Assembly (NCBI GenBank): GCA_030765065.1 | Contig: CM060990.1 | Location: 216,915,290-216,979,289 of the forward strand | Reading direction: 5' to 3' | DNA length: 64,000 nt | DNA from: Deroplatys truncata | Taxonomy: Eukaryota; Arthropoda; Insecta; Mantodea; Mantidae | Position numbers and translations under genes: made by a program | Shown: positions 1 through 11,104 of the stretch, piece after piece | Layout of the letters: every line of letters starts with the position of its first letter | Position numbering within the stretch: the stretch's first letter is position 1 | The notes under the pieces: model-generated | Seen by the model: the letters and a program-made list of their open reading frames with translations, nothing else | Told to the model about the DNA's origin: nothing | Database searches by the model: none

Positions 1-38
1 TCACTCACTCACTCACTCACTCACTCACTCACTCACTA
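1..38. repeat. (TCAC)n microsatellite
   Basis: Uninterrupted four-base tandem repeat at the window edge; its true start lies outside the window. Confidence 0.95.
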
Positions 39-295
39 GTTATCATTATAAAGTGGGTTCTTCTACCCATAACAAGCAGATGAATTTGTACAGGATCCAA
101 AGGAAGTAAGTCACTCTAATAGTTACATAAATTTAATTATATAAATATTCTTAATTTGAATTTGTATGAAAGTGGGCAATAAATGCATTCATATATTCAT
201 GTTTTCTAAATCATCATTGGAGCTATCTGCATCTTATAAATAATTTGCCATTTTCCTTGTACTCAGCATAATGATTTACAAATGAATTAAATATC

Positions 296-352
296 TCACT
301 CACTTACCCACTCACTCACCCACCCGCTACAGAGAGGGAGGGAGGGAGGGGG
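296..352. repeat. Degenerate (CTCA)n followed by purine-rich GGGA tract
   Basis: Imperfect copies of the same CTCA motif as the window edge (ctcactcacttacccactcac) run into agagggagggagggagggggg. Simple repeat only. Confidence 0.8.
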
Positions 353-429
353 GCCCTTATGATACATGAAATGATAATCAGGAAAGGGAAATTCATAAGA
401 AAATGTTCCATGTATAAGTTTAGGGAACC

Positions 430-690
430 ATCTCAGCATTTGCTCATAATGGCTGAGTAAAACTGGAGAAAACCTTGGTCAGGGAGGATGGGGAATTTAG
501 GAAGGAAATAAGGAAATGTCCTAGGCTTAGGGTACCTCTTCATTGCCCATTATGAAGACTTAATAAAACTTGGAGAAAACTTCATTCTGGGAGGATCTGA
601 GTGGGATTTGAACCTTGGATTTGCCATTCATGACTCTATGAATGACGTCAGCCACCCATTTCAGTGCAGAGAGTGGGAAAGAGGGAAGAA
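430..690 (-). repeat. Probable tRNA-derived SINE copy (minus strand)
   Basis: On the minus strand a good pol III B-box match (ggttcaaatccc, near 606-617) is preceded by a tRNA-like head and followed by a body reading cctcccagaatgaag. The body module occurs twice, around 447-495 and 547-600 (both contain ggagaaaac and a following GGGAGGAT on the plus strand). The A box is weak and no target-site duplication was found, so the assignment is tentative. Confidence 0.4.
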
Positions 691-1027
691 GCAAAAAAGA
701 GAGAGAGGAGAGAGAGAGAGAGAAGAGACAAAGCCTTTAAACTTATACAACAGTTTGTGTATATTTTTGAAGGTTACATTGTTCAGTCTGGGAGAATATC
801 CTTCAGATTATCTAATCAAAAGTTCAAGCAGTATATAACAGGCACTTTGGGAAATAGAGATCAAAGAACCTAAGAAGTTTGTGCATTGTATTAGGTTAAT
901 GATTGCTTTGTAACCTATAAGCTTTAACAAAAAGATGTATTTATGTGCAATATTAATGGACTATGAAACAATTTCTAATGGCATTGCTGGTGAGTAAAAA
1001 TTGCTAAATACTGTTGAACCAGTGATA
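691..1027. other. Unassigned sequence
   Basis: Starts with a GA-rich tract (about 676-730) and continues as AT-rich sequence. The short reading frames here are low-complexity and show no protein family. Nothing else seen. Confidence 0.5.
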
Positions 1028-2288
1028 CAGGGGTGTTCTAAAAGTGATTGGTCTGACCAAGAAAACATAAGATTTAAGAGAAATGCTTTTTTGTCTTTTA
1101 TTTAGTCACCTGGTAAATCAATACATTTATTCCAAGGACTTAAAAACATTTTAATATCCTCAGCAAGATAAATTTTGTCCAACAGTGCAAATTAAGTGCC
1201 TGTATGAGCTTCAACATCATTTGATGTGAATCTTCCTCCACCTAGCCATTTCTTCGGGTTTGGGAACAAAAAGTAATTGCTGGGAGCCAAATCTGTTGAG
1301 TATGGTGGATGTGGAAGCACTTGGAAGCGAAATGCAGTTTTGCAGCAAAACTCTCAGGCTTGTGTGAAGGCTTGTTATCATGATGAAAGAGCACTTTCAT
1401 TATTGTAAGGTTTGTACTTTTGACCTGAGTGGCATCCTTCATATGGTCCAGCGGTGAAGCATAATACTCCATAGTGATGATTCTGCCTTTCTGGAGATAG
1501 TCTATGAGCACCACACTATGAAAACTGTAGCCATGACTGTTCTGCAGATGAAAATTTTGCTTTCTTCAGTACACTTTCGTCTATTGCCACCCATTGTTTG
1601 GAATGCTCGTTTGTCTGTGGCATGTAGTGATAAATCAATGCTTCATCTACTGTTGAGAAACATCAGAGAAACTCACTGGAATTGTGTTTAAATAAGTATA
1701 AACATTCTTTAAAGAAAGTTAATTCGAATGTGTTTTTGGTCAGTTGTTAACAAATGCAGTAACCATCATGTGGAAAGCTTTCTCATTCCCAAAACTTTAT
1801 GTAAAATGTAGTGGAAATGGCCTGTTGAGGTCTTTGTAATGTCAGCCAACTCACATTCTCTTAATTGGAATTGTTGAACAGGGCATGAATTTTTGTCACC
1901 ATCTTGTCATTCATAGTGGTTTTGGGATGCCTTGAGAGTTCATTATCTTGAATGGATATATGACCGTGCTTTAATTGAACAGCTCACTTTTTAACCATTG
2001 AAAACAAAGGGGATGAATTCTATAATGATGAATCTAACTCCTTATGTATTTCTGTTGGGGTTAACCCTTCAAAACAAAGTACTTTATCACGGCTCGTATT
2101 TCAATTTAATCCTTTTGTAGAAAATGTTAACACTGGTTTGTTTATACAATTGTCACAAACAAGTGACTACACTTATGCATGTGAAACTTTACAGCACACC
2201 ACCTAAAGGAAAGTATTTAACAACTATCATAGTAATTTGACCATCTTCACGACAACTCTGAATCAGTCCGAGAACTTTAATGCCCCTG
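1028..2288 (-). mobile_element. Degenerate mariner-family DNA transposon
   Basis: The left end reads caggggtgttctaaaagtg after a TA. The right end, near 2263-2288, is an imperfect inverted copy (agaactttaatgcccctg) followed within two bases by TA. On the minus strand the interior translates as a broken mariner transposase: MPQTNERSKQWVA (conserved region after the first catalytic Asp), HHDNKPSH (second catalytic region) and, in a shifted frame, PYSTDLAPSNYFLF (third Asp). Longest open piece is 1242-1514. Family knowledge: mariner transposases are about 345 residues with a DDD triad; here several frameshifts and stops separate the parts. Non-functional. Confidence 0.85.
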
Positions 2289-2940
2289 GTATCTTGGTGA
2301 GTAATTCATTGAAGAATACAGTATTTTGTGAACTAATTAGCATTTAAAGACCAGTTACAAGTCTGTGTAAATTCAAAATGTTTTCAATGAAAAAGCAGGT
2401 TTCGACATAGTGTGCAATTCATAGTGGAGTATAATATTCTAACCATATCCATAGTAACTAAGTAATGAAATCTTTTTAAATCAAGTATAGAATAATCTTT
2501 GCTTACCTTTCGTTTCCATGTGACTGCATGTTGTATTATATTCAACAATATACTGGTACTTCATTAGTCTTTCTAGTGACTTTAATGTTTGTTCAAATGT
2601 GTAAGTTTCTGTCTCCGCTCTCCTCCTCCATTTCGTTTTGCAGTCATAAATTTCTAGCTGAGAGGATTGGTGTTTATCAATGTTACAAGCTTAGATTTAT
2701 TATATTTATTTATTTATTTATTTATTTATTTATTATGATCACCCTTTACAAAGATCTTGCAGATACTGAAATGTTATTTAAAATCCCATGGTAGTTCAAG
2801 GGAAAAAAACATTTATTTCCTGTACAGGTAAACCACAGCATACAATACTTGCTTTATCTGTCCATTATAGATGTAGATGGTAGATTTCCTGGCAGGTAAA
2901 ATACAAAATTTAAATAAATAAAAATAATTTATGATTTCAG
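2289..2940. other. Intergenic or intronic sequence before exon A
   Basis: AT-rich sequence with a (TTTA)n microsatellite at about 2703-2734 and a polypyrimidine-poor approach to the exon A acceptor. A reading frame at 2528-2794 runs through the microsatellite and is not credible as a gene. Confidence 0.6.
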
Positions 2941-3040
2941 GAATGAAACCTGTTAGGAATAAGAGTATTCAGCACTCACCAGTTACAGGAAGCAGAAGAG
3001 CAGAGGCTGCAACCATTCATTGTACGTCTACTCCATCAAG
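2941..3040 (+). CDS. Host gene exon A (unidentified protein, possible first coding exon)
   Basis: A 100-base exon lies between an acceptor (atgatttcag, 2931-2940) and a donor (AAG|GTAACT, from 3041). Read with two leading bases it is open: ATG at 2943, then 31 codons, then two bases left over. The peptide is basic and Ser/Thr-rich and includes QHSPVTGSRRAEA. The two spare bases (AG) pair with the single leading G of the exon at 28520 to give Arg, so the phases match. The ATG two bases into the exon could be the true start or an internal Met; no upstream exon is visible in the window. Seen: splice signals, frame and phase. Inferred: membership of the same gene as the three later exons. I do not recognise the protein. 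This exon is too short for ordinary ORF finding and is the least certain of the four. Confidence 0.6.
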
Positions 3041-3279
3041 GTAACTGGCATTATCAATTAATAGTTACCCTGCTAGGACTTAAGTGATATAAGAACTTAA
3101 GTTTTTTAACAGACAATACTGTTAACAGATTACACATAGTAAGGTCATTGAAGGGTGAAAAAATGAATTAAATGAATATAAAAAAAGCTAGTTGAATAAG
3201 TGTAATAGAAAGTCTATTTGATTATGAAGTTAAAATTATACTGCATGTTGTGGGTTCACTGGTTCTGTAATTAAATATA

Positions 3280-3852
3280 CAGGGAGAGCCAAAAGACTAT
3301 GAACCGGTTGCACAGTGTTTTTCCTGTCTGCATCCTTGGCGCTCATTGCCATCTGTCACTATCAAAGAAAGGTGTGAATGAAACCATACAACATTTTTAA
3401 AACTACTTTTAAAGGCTTTACTTAACAACTTTATGAAAGTGTGTTTGAGGACAGAATTATTAATAGAGATTTGTGGCCCCCTCGGTCCTCCGACCTAACC
3501 TCCCTGCGATTTCTATCTCTGGGGTAACTTAAGACAAAGTGTACAAGACAAACCCACACACCCTGGAAGAATCAAAACAAAATATCCGCCAGGAAATTGC
3601 TAGCATTTCTCAACATGAACTACGAGTGATGGATAGTTTCCTAAAGAGGTGCCAAAAATGTATGGATGACGATGTGGCCAGTTTCAGAATCTCCTTTCAT
3701 AAAGTTGGTAAGTAAGGCCTTTAAAAGTAGTTTTAAAAATGTTGTATGGTTTCATCTGCGCCTTTCTATAATAGTGGCAGACAGCAATGAGTGCCGAGGA
3801 CACGGACAGGAAAAACACCACGCAGCCGTTTGTGGTCTTTTGGCTTTCTCTG
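3280..3852. mobile_element. Internally inverted mariner derivative
   Basis: Outer ends are inverted: cagggagagccaaaagac (3280-3297) against gtcttttggctttctctg (3835-3852). Inside, about 100 bases at 3340-3435 recur in reverse orientation at about 3697-3801 (shared ttttaaaactacttttaaaggc). Between them, plus-strand sequence encodes the C-terminal part of a mariner transposase: RIINRDLWPPRSSDL carries the third-Asp region (PPRSPDL in active members). A TA precedes the left end; the right end is followed by AATA. Most of the transposase is missing, so this is a non-autonomous derivative produced by internal deletion and duplication. Confidence 0.8.
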
Positions 3853-4029
3853 AATAAACTCATATACCCCTGTGTCACCATCTTGTATATTTTGCTACTC
3901 CAGAGATATTCCATGTTATACTTTCACCAAACGTAGGAGTTGCAAAGAATAAAATAAAGTATATTGCAAGTCAGCAAAAAGCATGGAAATATAAAGATTA
4001 AAGGAATGATCTTAGTGAAACAAATGATC

Positions 4030-6640
4030 TTCAGTCCACATCTTCCTCAGCTTGGGCAATATTCAAGAGCACGACTAGCAGGATAGGTCGGGTGATTGAA
4101 CTGCCATCTGCAATGCAGAGTATAACCGTCCTTGTATTCCTATCCCTGCCTTTAGGGAGTCGCACTATGTGCCCCTTCCTCCACATATGTTAGGGCATTC
4201 TTCCTGATTTATCAGGGTCATACCTCCAAATCTGAACTGGGTTTAGTTGGGGTTGATAATTTGATGAACCTCGTGAAAACCTATTTTATGAGGTAATTCT
4301 TTGATCAACATCTCCATAAGTCATTTGCAAATTTCTGTTGCAGTCTGAACTATTTTGTTACATTACTCCTGACCTCCAGCTCTGTCCACTGGGTATTGTG
4401 GTTCACTTTTCTCCACAGGGAGATTGCGATATTAATGGCTATGATCGTGCTTCATCAGATTATAATACAGATAAAGTTCAAAGCTGCTTCAGTAATGATG
4501 AGAATAGTATTTAGTCTTTCTGTTGCTTGCAGTCAACCTAGTACTTTCTTAAACCAACGTCCCTTAGTGCCAATCATCCTCTCCCACAAGCTTCTCCACC
4601 AAGCAGCCCCTGAGAGTAATGAATTTTCACGTTATAGTGTTTGCAGCACTATACTGTTGGGTTTAGTGTTTCAGAATTCTGTCTTCTGTTTGAGCCATGA
4701 AAGACCTGGACACTTATCAGCGTAATTAGTGTGGAGTTGCTTGTGTCTGCTTGCAGATCACTGTAGTGTGGAGAGGTAATTGTATGTAGTTAAGGAAGAA
4801 CATCACTCTTAAGAGGACAACACAAATCATTGCGCAGGTAAACAGTGTGATGTAGGATATCTTTTTACCTCTCCCCCACCTTAATGTATAGAGGGCTGGT
4901 GAAGTCGGTCCCTGCTACCTTTAAAGGTTTAGTGGCGGCACACTCTCACGAGGTATAGGAGCTTCAATTACTTGTATGAATGAATTTTTTGTCATTCTTT
5001 AGGAAAAGCACTTCCCTATTACCTTCTACATTGATTAAAGGATACTCCAGTACTTTCTAAATTTGTACAAGACAATCCGAACTCCCATATGATGTAGTTT
5101 GACATGAGTGTTTTGAATCATCAGCTGAACAAAATGTTGCAATTGTCCCCAAAGACATAAGTCTGTCCTCTATGAACATTAAGAAATGTGAAATCTTGTC
5201 AAAGAGCATGAAGTTTGGCAGTGAATGAGTATCTTTGCACATTTTTAATTGCTTATTGTCAATACTTGTTGATTTTTACTTTTTGCTTCAGGAAGCATTG
5301 TCTTTGAAGCACCATCTTGAGCCCAAGAATTTGAATGGTTTGTAAACCATGGTGGTTGATTCTACCACCTCTTAGATGTGCAGGAGTCTTTGGCTATGAT
5401 TACTCAAAACAGAAGATCAGCTGGAATTTTCAGTCAAACCAATGCGGACATTGTTCTGGAGCTATGATTCACTGAATTTCAGTCACATGATTACAAACAA
5501 ATATTTTCCATCTGTTGGCATTGCTTTGGATCCATCCTAGAGTGACCATGGACTCAGTCAATAGTGTTACTTTAGTGATGCCATGCCAGAAATACTTCAG
5601 AAATTGTGAGCCCACTAATGTGGGTCAGTATTACAAATCATGATAGTGTCACCCTAATGGGAGACACCTGGTTTTACTGCAAACTAGCTGAACCAAAATG
5701 CCCATGTGATACTCTTCTTAGATACAACATGGCACCATTGGACTCTGTGAGGCTTTGCAGAATACATTAACTTTTGAAACCTCATGTGTTCTTTCCAATA
5801 GTCCTATCCATTTTGGAACTGTTATGTGTGATATATCAGGCAGACTTGATCTCAAATTGCCATTTGCAAGTGATGCATTTTAAAACCTTATCCTATTTTC
5901 TCCAGTCAGCCATGTGTCCTGGAAAAGTATTTTGCCTTCTACAGACAGTGGTGAAACTATAACATTTGGATCTTAAAATCTTGAAATAAATTGGTATTTT
6001 TGCAGCTAACACGTGGTTATAGCCAGTGTCAATTTCTCCCAATGCATGTAATGCCTGTATATAGCAATTGCAATCTATAAAGGTGTTATTTAGCACTTTT
6101 GGAGTGTGGCATGAGTGATTTTATATTTTCCAAGAAATCTAGATGGGTCTCAACTATTGGTTTCTCTTGTTGTAACATCCTTTAAAACTCTTTGTTTCTT
6201 GCAAGTCTCTGTCAGGATAGTAATCCTCTCTGCTAGTTATTTTGCAGATTATTTGTGTGGGAATGAATATATGTTTATTGATGGTGGACAGTATAGTGTC
6301 ATCAACTAAAGATTGGAATTGCTCTCAAAATTGTGATCATGTACATCATGATCATTATACATCTCTGGAGAAGGGTTCAAGCTTGACTGCTATGAGTTTT
6401 ACAAAATGATTGGTGGGTATGCAGGTTGCTTTCGTAGTAACAGTTGTGTCAGCCATTGAAAGATTTGCTACAGAGGCATTGATGTTCTTCTATATCCATC
6501 GTGAAGTCTGCTGAATATGATGTTTGGCACAAGCTATATATTGCTCACGATGAGAAATGTAGGTTTCGTATTCCTCATCTGTTAAATTATCCTGTACTGC
6601 ATAATCAGGCTCACCAATGAACGTAGTATATCTTGAAGAC
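4030..6640 (-). mobile_element. BEL/Pao LTR retrotransposon relic (gag plus partial pol)
   Basis: Read on the minus strand from 6640 down. About 6640-6080 is gag-like (DEEYETYISHREQYIACAK, then AVKLEPFSRD, the motif typical of the BEL/Pao gag region). About 5610-5405 matches the RNase H segment (TESMVTLGWIQSNANRW then FVCN.VTEIQ). About 5040-4860 is the start of the integrase core (KVAGTDFTSPLYIK). About 4200-4035 is the pol C-terminus (ADGSSITRPIQLVV). All parts carry stops and frameshifts. Protease and reverse transcriptase are not recognisable between gag and RNase H, implying a large internal deletion. No LTRs found. Dead copy. Confidence 0.85.
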
Positions 6641-6682
6641 AACCCCTCCCTTCTCTCTCTCTCGCACAAATATTTGTCAATA

Positions 6683-6730
<48 letters not shown>

Positions 6731-7438
6731 AGGATATGTACAGTACAAACAAACCTAGACTACATTAAATATTCTCATATTCCTCAGTGCTATAATAGGC
6801 CCTATCTATTGAGAATTGTTCCAATGCTTTATTAATTGTTATAATATTTTATTTCTTTGGGTAGAACAAGGTAGAGTTGTGTCACATAAAACTAGGCATC
6901 TTTTCATAAAGACAGAGTCTGTGACCAGGGATGGAAAAGTCATTCCTATTCCTTGTGTTGTGGTTCTTAAGAGTTAGTCTACCCATGTATTTTGAACTTA
7001 CTAAGTACAATATGGTTTTGTATTTGTAAAGACAAGGGGGTGTTGCAAACTTTATTTGTGAAAATATTTCTACTAGAGTCATATGCAAATTGACATAGGT
7101 ACCTAACAGCTCTTTCTTGTAAGGTAAAAAATTGTTAAAAACTTTCTTAGGTGGTACTGGCACATAGTTCTATGGCATATGTGTTTGGGCCTGAATGAGA
7201 GCAAAATATATCATGTTGGCAGTATTATTGGGACAAACGTTAAGTATCTAAGAATAAATAAGGTTTTATTAATTGTTGATACTAATCTTTCTGCATGTGT
7301 TTCATAGGTAAACGTTTTGTCTATGTCTTAAAAGTTTTGTAGTATTTACATTTTTGACTGCTGTATGATTAGTAGTGTCCGAGTTAAGGAATTGGAATTT
7401 TTAAAGCCAAAGTTTAATATTTCACATTTGTTTGGGTT
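6641..7438. other. Intronic sequence with (TA)n microsatellite
   Basis: CT-rich run then a (TA)n tract at about 6685-6726. The rest is AT-rich with one meaningless minus-strand frame (6882-7163). No element or gene recognised. Confidence 0.6.
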
Positions 7439-7706
7439 TACAGTAGTGCTCAAAATTATTTTGTAGAGACAGTAAGTACAGAAAACAAATCCATATATGA
7501 CAATCCAGTTGAAATAAAATGAACATACTGAGACTGCAATATGTAATATATTACCTTATATATAACATTTAAATAAAAAGGCTTCATCATGAATAAAAAT
7601 TAACATAACAGTTATGTAGATTCAAAAGTATTTTATAAAATGAAGCAAAAGCAAAATAAACAAAATATTACGTCTGATTTTCTTGGCTTAATATATAGTT
7701 GCATAG

Positions 7707-9471
7707 TAGGGATGGGACTGTCGATGCCTCAATACTCTTGATACCTAGTGGTATCGAAGTATGTCTAATACTTAAGAGATAAATCTTCAATACTTTCTGT
7801 ATACTTCAAAATTTTTAAGTTTTGCATTATAGAAAGTTGTTGCATTTAACTTTGTGCTAGATAAGAAAGGAAAGGAGTCGAGACTTCACATTATTGCCTT
7901 GCACGTGTCCCCAGAGTTGCTGGACTATAGTTCTTGATAGACCTTGACTGAGTTTCCTTTGTGTGAATGAATGTAACATTCCATAGACTCTTGAGTCTAA
8001 AGTAAAAACGTGCAAAATGTTGGGGAAAGGAGTAGAGCTATTCATGTAATATGCAGCATTAAGGGGGGAATCGGGACTCAATTTTATTGGGTCTGAGCCC
8101 TTTTGTGGAGTGTCAGCTAGTAATGTCAAGTATGAGATAACCCAGCTTACAGCGAGGGCTCATCTTGAGATCTGGAGTAAGTAAACCACTGCCAGAAAGG
8201 CCCATGATCTAATATCGGGGCCTGACTGGAAAGTGAATGCGTTCCTCTTGAATTTGACTAGAGTTAAGCTCAGAGGGGTTGTGGGTTATCTTATGGGCTA
8301 CAACACACTGCGCAGACATCTATGCATAATGGGTCTTACACAAGACCCTTTATGTAGTAAATGTGTGAGGGACTTTGAGACCTCACAGCATATACTATGC
8401 AAATGTGAAGGCTTCGCTGTGCATAGGTATGCATCCTTAGGGTCCTTCTTTGTGGAACCTGAGGAGATAAGAATGGCAGATATCAAGGATGTGGTCTGTT
8501 TCATACAGGCCATTGGACTAGAGTAATGTCAAAATATGAGGCACAGTGGGCTCTTGAGCCTGCGTGCATGGCCTCCTTAAGAGGCCACTCAGTTACCATC
8601 ATCATCATCATCATCATCTTCTTCTTCTTCAAAATACAGCGTTAACTGAGCTGCAAATGAAGCTGATGCATTAAATCACGTTTCGTGGCTCATTCTCTGC
8701 CATTACATTTACCTACTCTGGTGACCAAAATCTGTGAATCCAGCAGAAACAAATCAGAACTTAAGATGTGAGATAATACAAGGCATAGAAATATTTGTTC
8801 TCTCAAGAATGCTGGTGTTCTTAAACAAAAATTTTTGTTTCCTTTATATCTCTGCGTTTCATATAAGCTTCCTTGGTTTTTTCTTCATATTTTTAATTAT
8901 GTTTAATATGCCTTCGTATTAAACATGTATATGTTGATGAATGTGGGTAGTAGAGAGGCTTTATCCACAAATTTACTATGTTTCTGAGTGTTGTGTTAGA
9001 ATGGTGTAACACACGCATTATTTTTAGTTGTTTGAGTTTCATATAAAATACATTTTAGTTTATATTTTCAAGATTGCAGAATAAAGAAGAATTGTTGGTA
9101 TTTGTTTTTCTATAGATAAAAAATGCTTAAAAAGAAAGTTTTCAGGACAAAATATAGAAACATAAAAAGAGAAGCATTGAAAGTATCATCATCATCAGAC
9201 TTGACTAACAATAGGGGATAATCTGTATAACGTGTGGCACTATTAAGATAAAAAAATTGCTACCAATTGGAGAATTTCAAAGAGGAACAATTTTGGAATT
9301 AGCATACAATACAAAATTGGTTACATCCATTTATACACAGAAAACTATTAATAAGAACATAATTCAGTGAACAAGCTATCAACTTTACAGTTTTTTACAA
9401 AGCGAGTATCTAGTATCAGTGCTCGAAAATCAGTAATGGTATTGAGTAATAGTGATATTGTCCCATCACTA
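7707..9471. mobile_element. Non-autonomous hAT-type element nested in Tc1-like element
   Basis: Twelve-base terminal inverted repeats differ by one base: TAGGGATGGGAC at 7707-7718 and its complement gtcccatcacta at 9460-9471. Flanking 8-base duplications are ttgcatag (7699-7706) and ttgcataa (9472-9479), 7 of 8 identical, the length expected of hAT insertions. No hAT transposase is recognisable inside. It contains a LINE fragment at about 8130-8630. Short subterminal motifs near both ends (gtatcgaag, gagtatctagtatcag) may be transposase-binding sites (inference). Confidence 0.85.
8130..8630 (+). mobile_element. 5'-truncated Jockey-like LINE tail
   Basis: From about 8140 to 8526 the plus strand encodes the C-terminal end of a LINE ORF2: GPDWKVNAFLLNLTRVKLR, GHNTLRRHL-type motif (YNTLRRHLCIMG), then a Cys/His knuckle CSKCVRDFETSQHILCKCEG. 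It stops at 8526 and is followed by a short 3' UTR and a (CATCAT)n(CTT)n tail at about 8595-8630, the usual kind of simple-repeat LINE end. Only the domain after RNase H remains. Related in sequence style to the minus-strand fragment at 23265-24720. Confidence 0.8.
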
Positions 9472-11057
9472 TTGCATAACCTTGTTTTCAGCGCATTGAA
9501 GGCCTTGAATCAACAAGTATAGCCAGGTAAGTAGTTTTTCTGGCAAACACATCAGTCTAGTATCTCCCAAATATGTTCAATGTGGTTAAGGTCTGGACTT
9601 TGACCTGGCCACTCCAAAACGTTAATCCTATGTTTCTGCAAAGTTTCCTTGACATGGCCAGATGTATGCTTGGAATCCTTGTCATGTTGAAACTTCCAAT
9701 TATGTGGCATATTTTATCTTTTGCAAGGAATCATATTTTCACAAGTATATTGCATGCTTCATCCTGTCCATTGTTCAATCAATTTTAAACAGAGGAGCAG
9801 CACTACTTCCTGGAAAACACCCCAGAACATGATGCTATCTGCTGCAGGCTTTATGGTTGATATCAAGTACTTATGGTCATTTCTCTTGTTGATCGACCTT
9901 CACACATGCATTATCCTCTCCATTGAGAACAGATTGAACTTGGTTTCATCAATCCAGAGAGTTTTGGACCAGTCATCAGTGATCCATGTTGCATACTTCT
10001 TAGCAAACTGCAATCTGACCTTGCTATTCTTTTTGTTAGTAAGAGGTTTCTGAGAGGGTCGCCTACCATTGCGATCAGCAGCTGCTAATCGACATTTAAC
10101 TGTTGAAACCTCATACTTTTCCTCATGATCATCACGTATTGGTCGAGCTAATATTTTACCATCAGCCCCTGATTGCTTATGAATTATTCTATCTTCTTTT
10201 ACAGTTGCCTTACAGGGATTGGATACTTTGGGGATTGTTCTGTACCATCCCTCGTCTATTCTAAAGTTGGCACCAAATGCTTACAGGCTGTTGGGAGACA
10301 CCAAACTCCTTTGCAACAAAGGATTGAGTCCATCCTTTATTGATAGCATTTAAGACAGATTGTCTTAAGTTGTATGTTTCTTTTATTTTAGAATCACGTA
10401 AATTAGCATTTCTTTATGTATTTAGTGCATTTGTTTCTTTAAAAATGACCAAAATACTTATTAAAGATGAGAATTCCATGCAAATGCATGTTCTTATAGG
10501 ATCATTGGACATAGTTCAAACTTGGCACTTATGCATTTCATTGCTTTCTGATTCCAAATATATATACTTTTTCCATGCATATTTGCATATTTTGACCTTA
10601 TTGGGGATAATAACATGCATAATGCGTATATTAAGCATTAGCTTAATTATGCATATGATATACATTATTTTCAGTTTAAATGCATGTTTTAATGGTTTTG
10701 AGTAGATACCTCAGTTTTTTGATTTTATGATCCTTATTTTTGCTTCAGGAATCAGGATTGAAGAAATAAAAGGGGGGGAGGAATAACAGAAATAGAAAGT
10801 TAAAATTTTCACAATAGGATGACCACAAAATTTACCGACAGCCCTCTGCAGACCACCTATCCTAAACAGATTTACTTATCCACAACAATCACCGGCAAGC
10901 CTTTGGTTTCACGGCAATGGAAATTTAGCCTTCTAAGTCAGATACCGCAGCTGATGTGACAAAGACACAGCTGTAGAGCGTTCTTGCGGAATATGAACAA
11001 ACCTTACTAGCAATTTCGATTCTTCTAAAACCGAAATCATTCGCTAAACTGTCTTTG

Positions 11058-11102
11058 CAGTGTGTGCGTGCATGCGCGCGCGTGCGCCCACACCCACGTG
11101 CA
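11058..11102. repeat. Alternating purine-pyrimidine GC-rich tract
   Basis: Contains gtgtgcgtgcatgcgcgcgc and a following cacccacgtgcac, able in principle to adopt Z-DNA. It lies immediately before the first exon of the hAT gene. Confidence 0.7.
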
Positions 11103-11104
11103 CA

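Larger units (their letters stand above)
7441..10710 (-). mobile_element. Tc1-like transposon, interrupted by a hAT-type element
   Basis: The left end cagtagtgctcaaaattatt follows a TA and matches typical Tc1-like termini. The right end is less sure; attttgag-type sequence at 10691-10702 is the best partner. From about 10390 to 9480 the minus strand encodes a decayed Tc1 transposase: TLWIDETKFNLFS near 9960 carries the first catalytic Asp, and KEFGVSQQPVSIWC near 10300 is part of the N-terminal DNA-binding helix-turn-helix. Many stops and frameshifts. The sequence 7441-7706 and 9472 onward are halves of one element separated by the insertion at 7707-9471. Confidence 0.75.

Noticed and set aside
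10340-10705. Plus-strand 121-codon frame
   Set aside because: Lies over the Tc1-like element end; composition is Phe/Leu/Ile-rich antisense AT-rich sequence without a domain.
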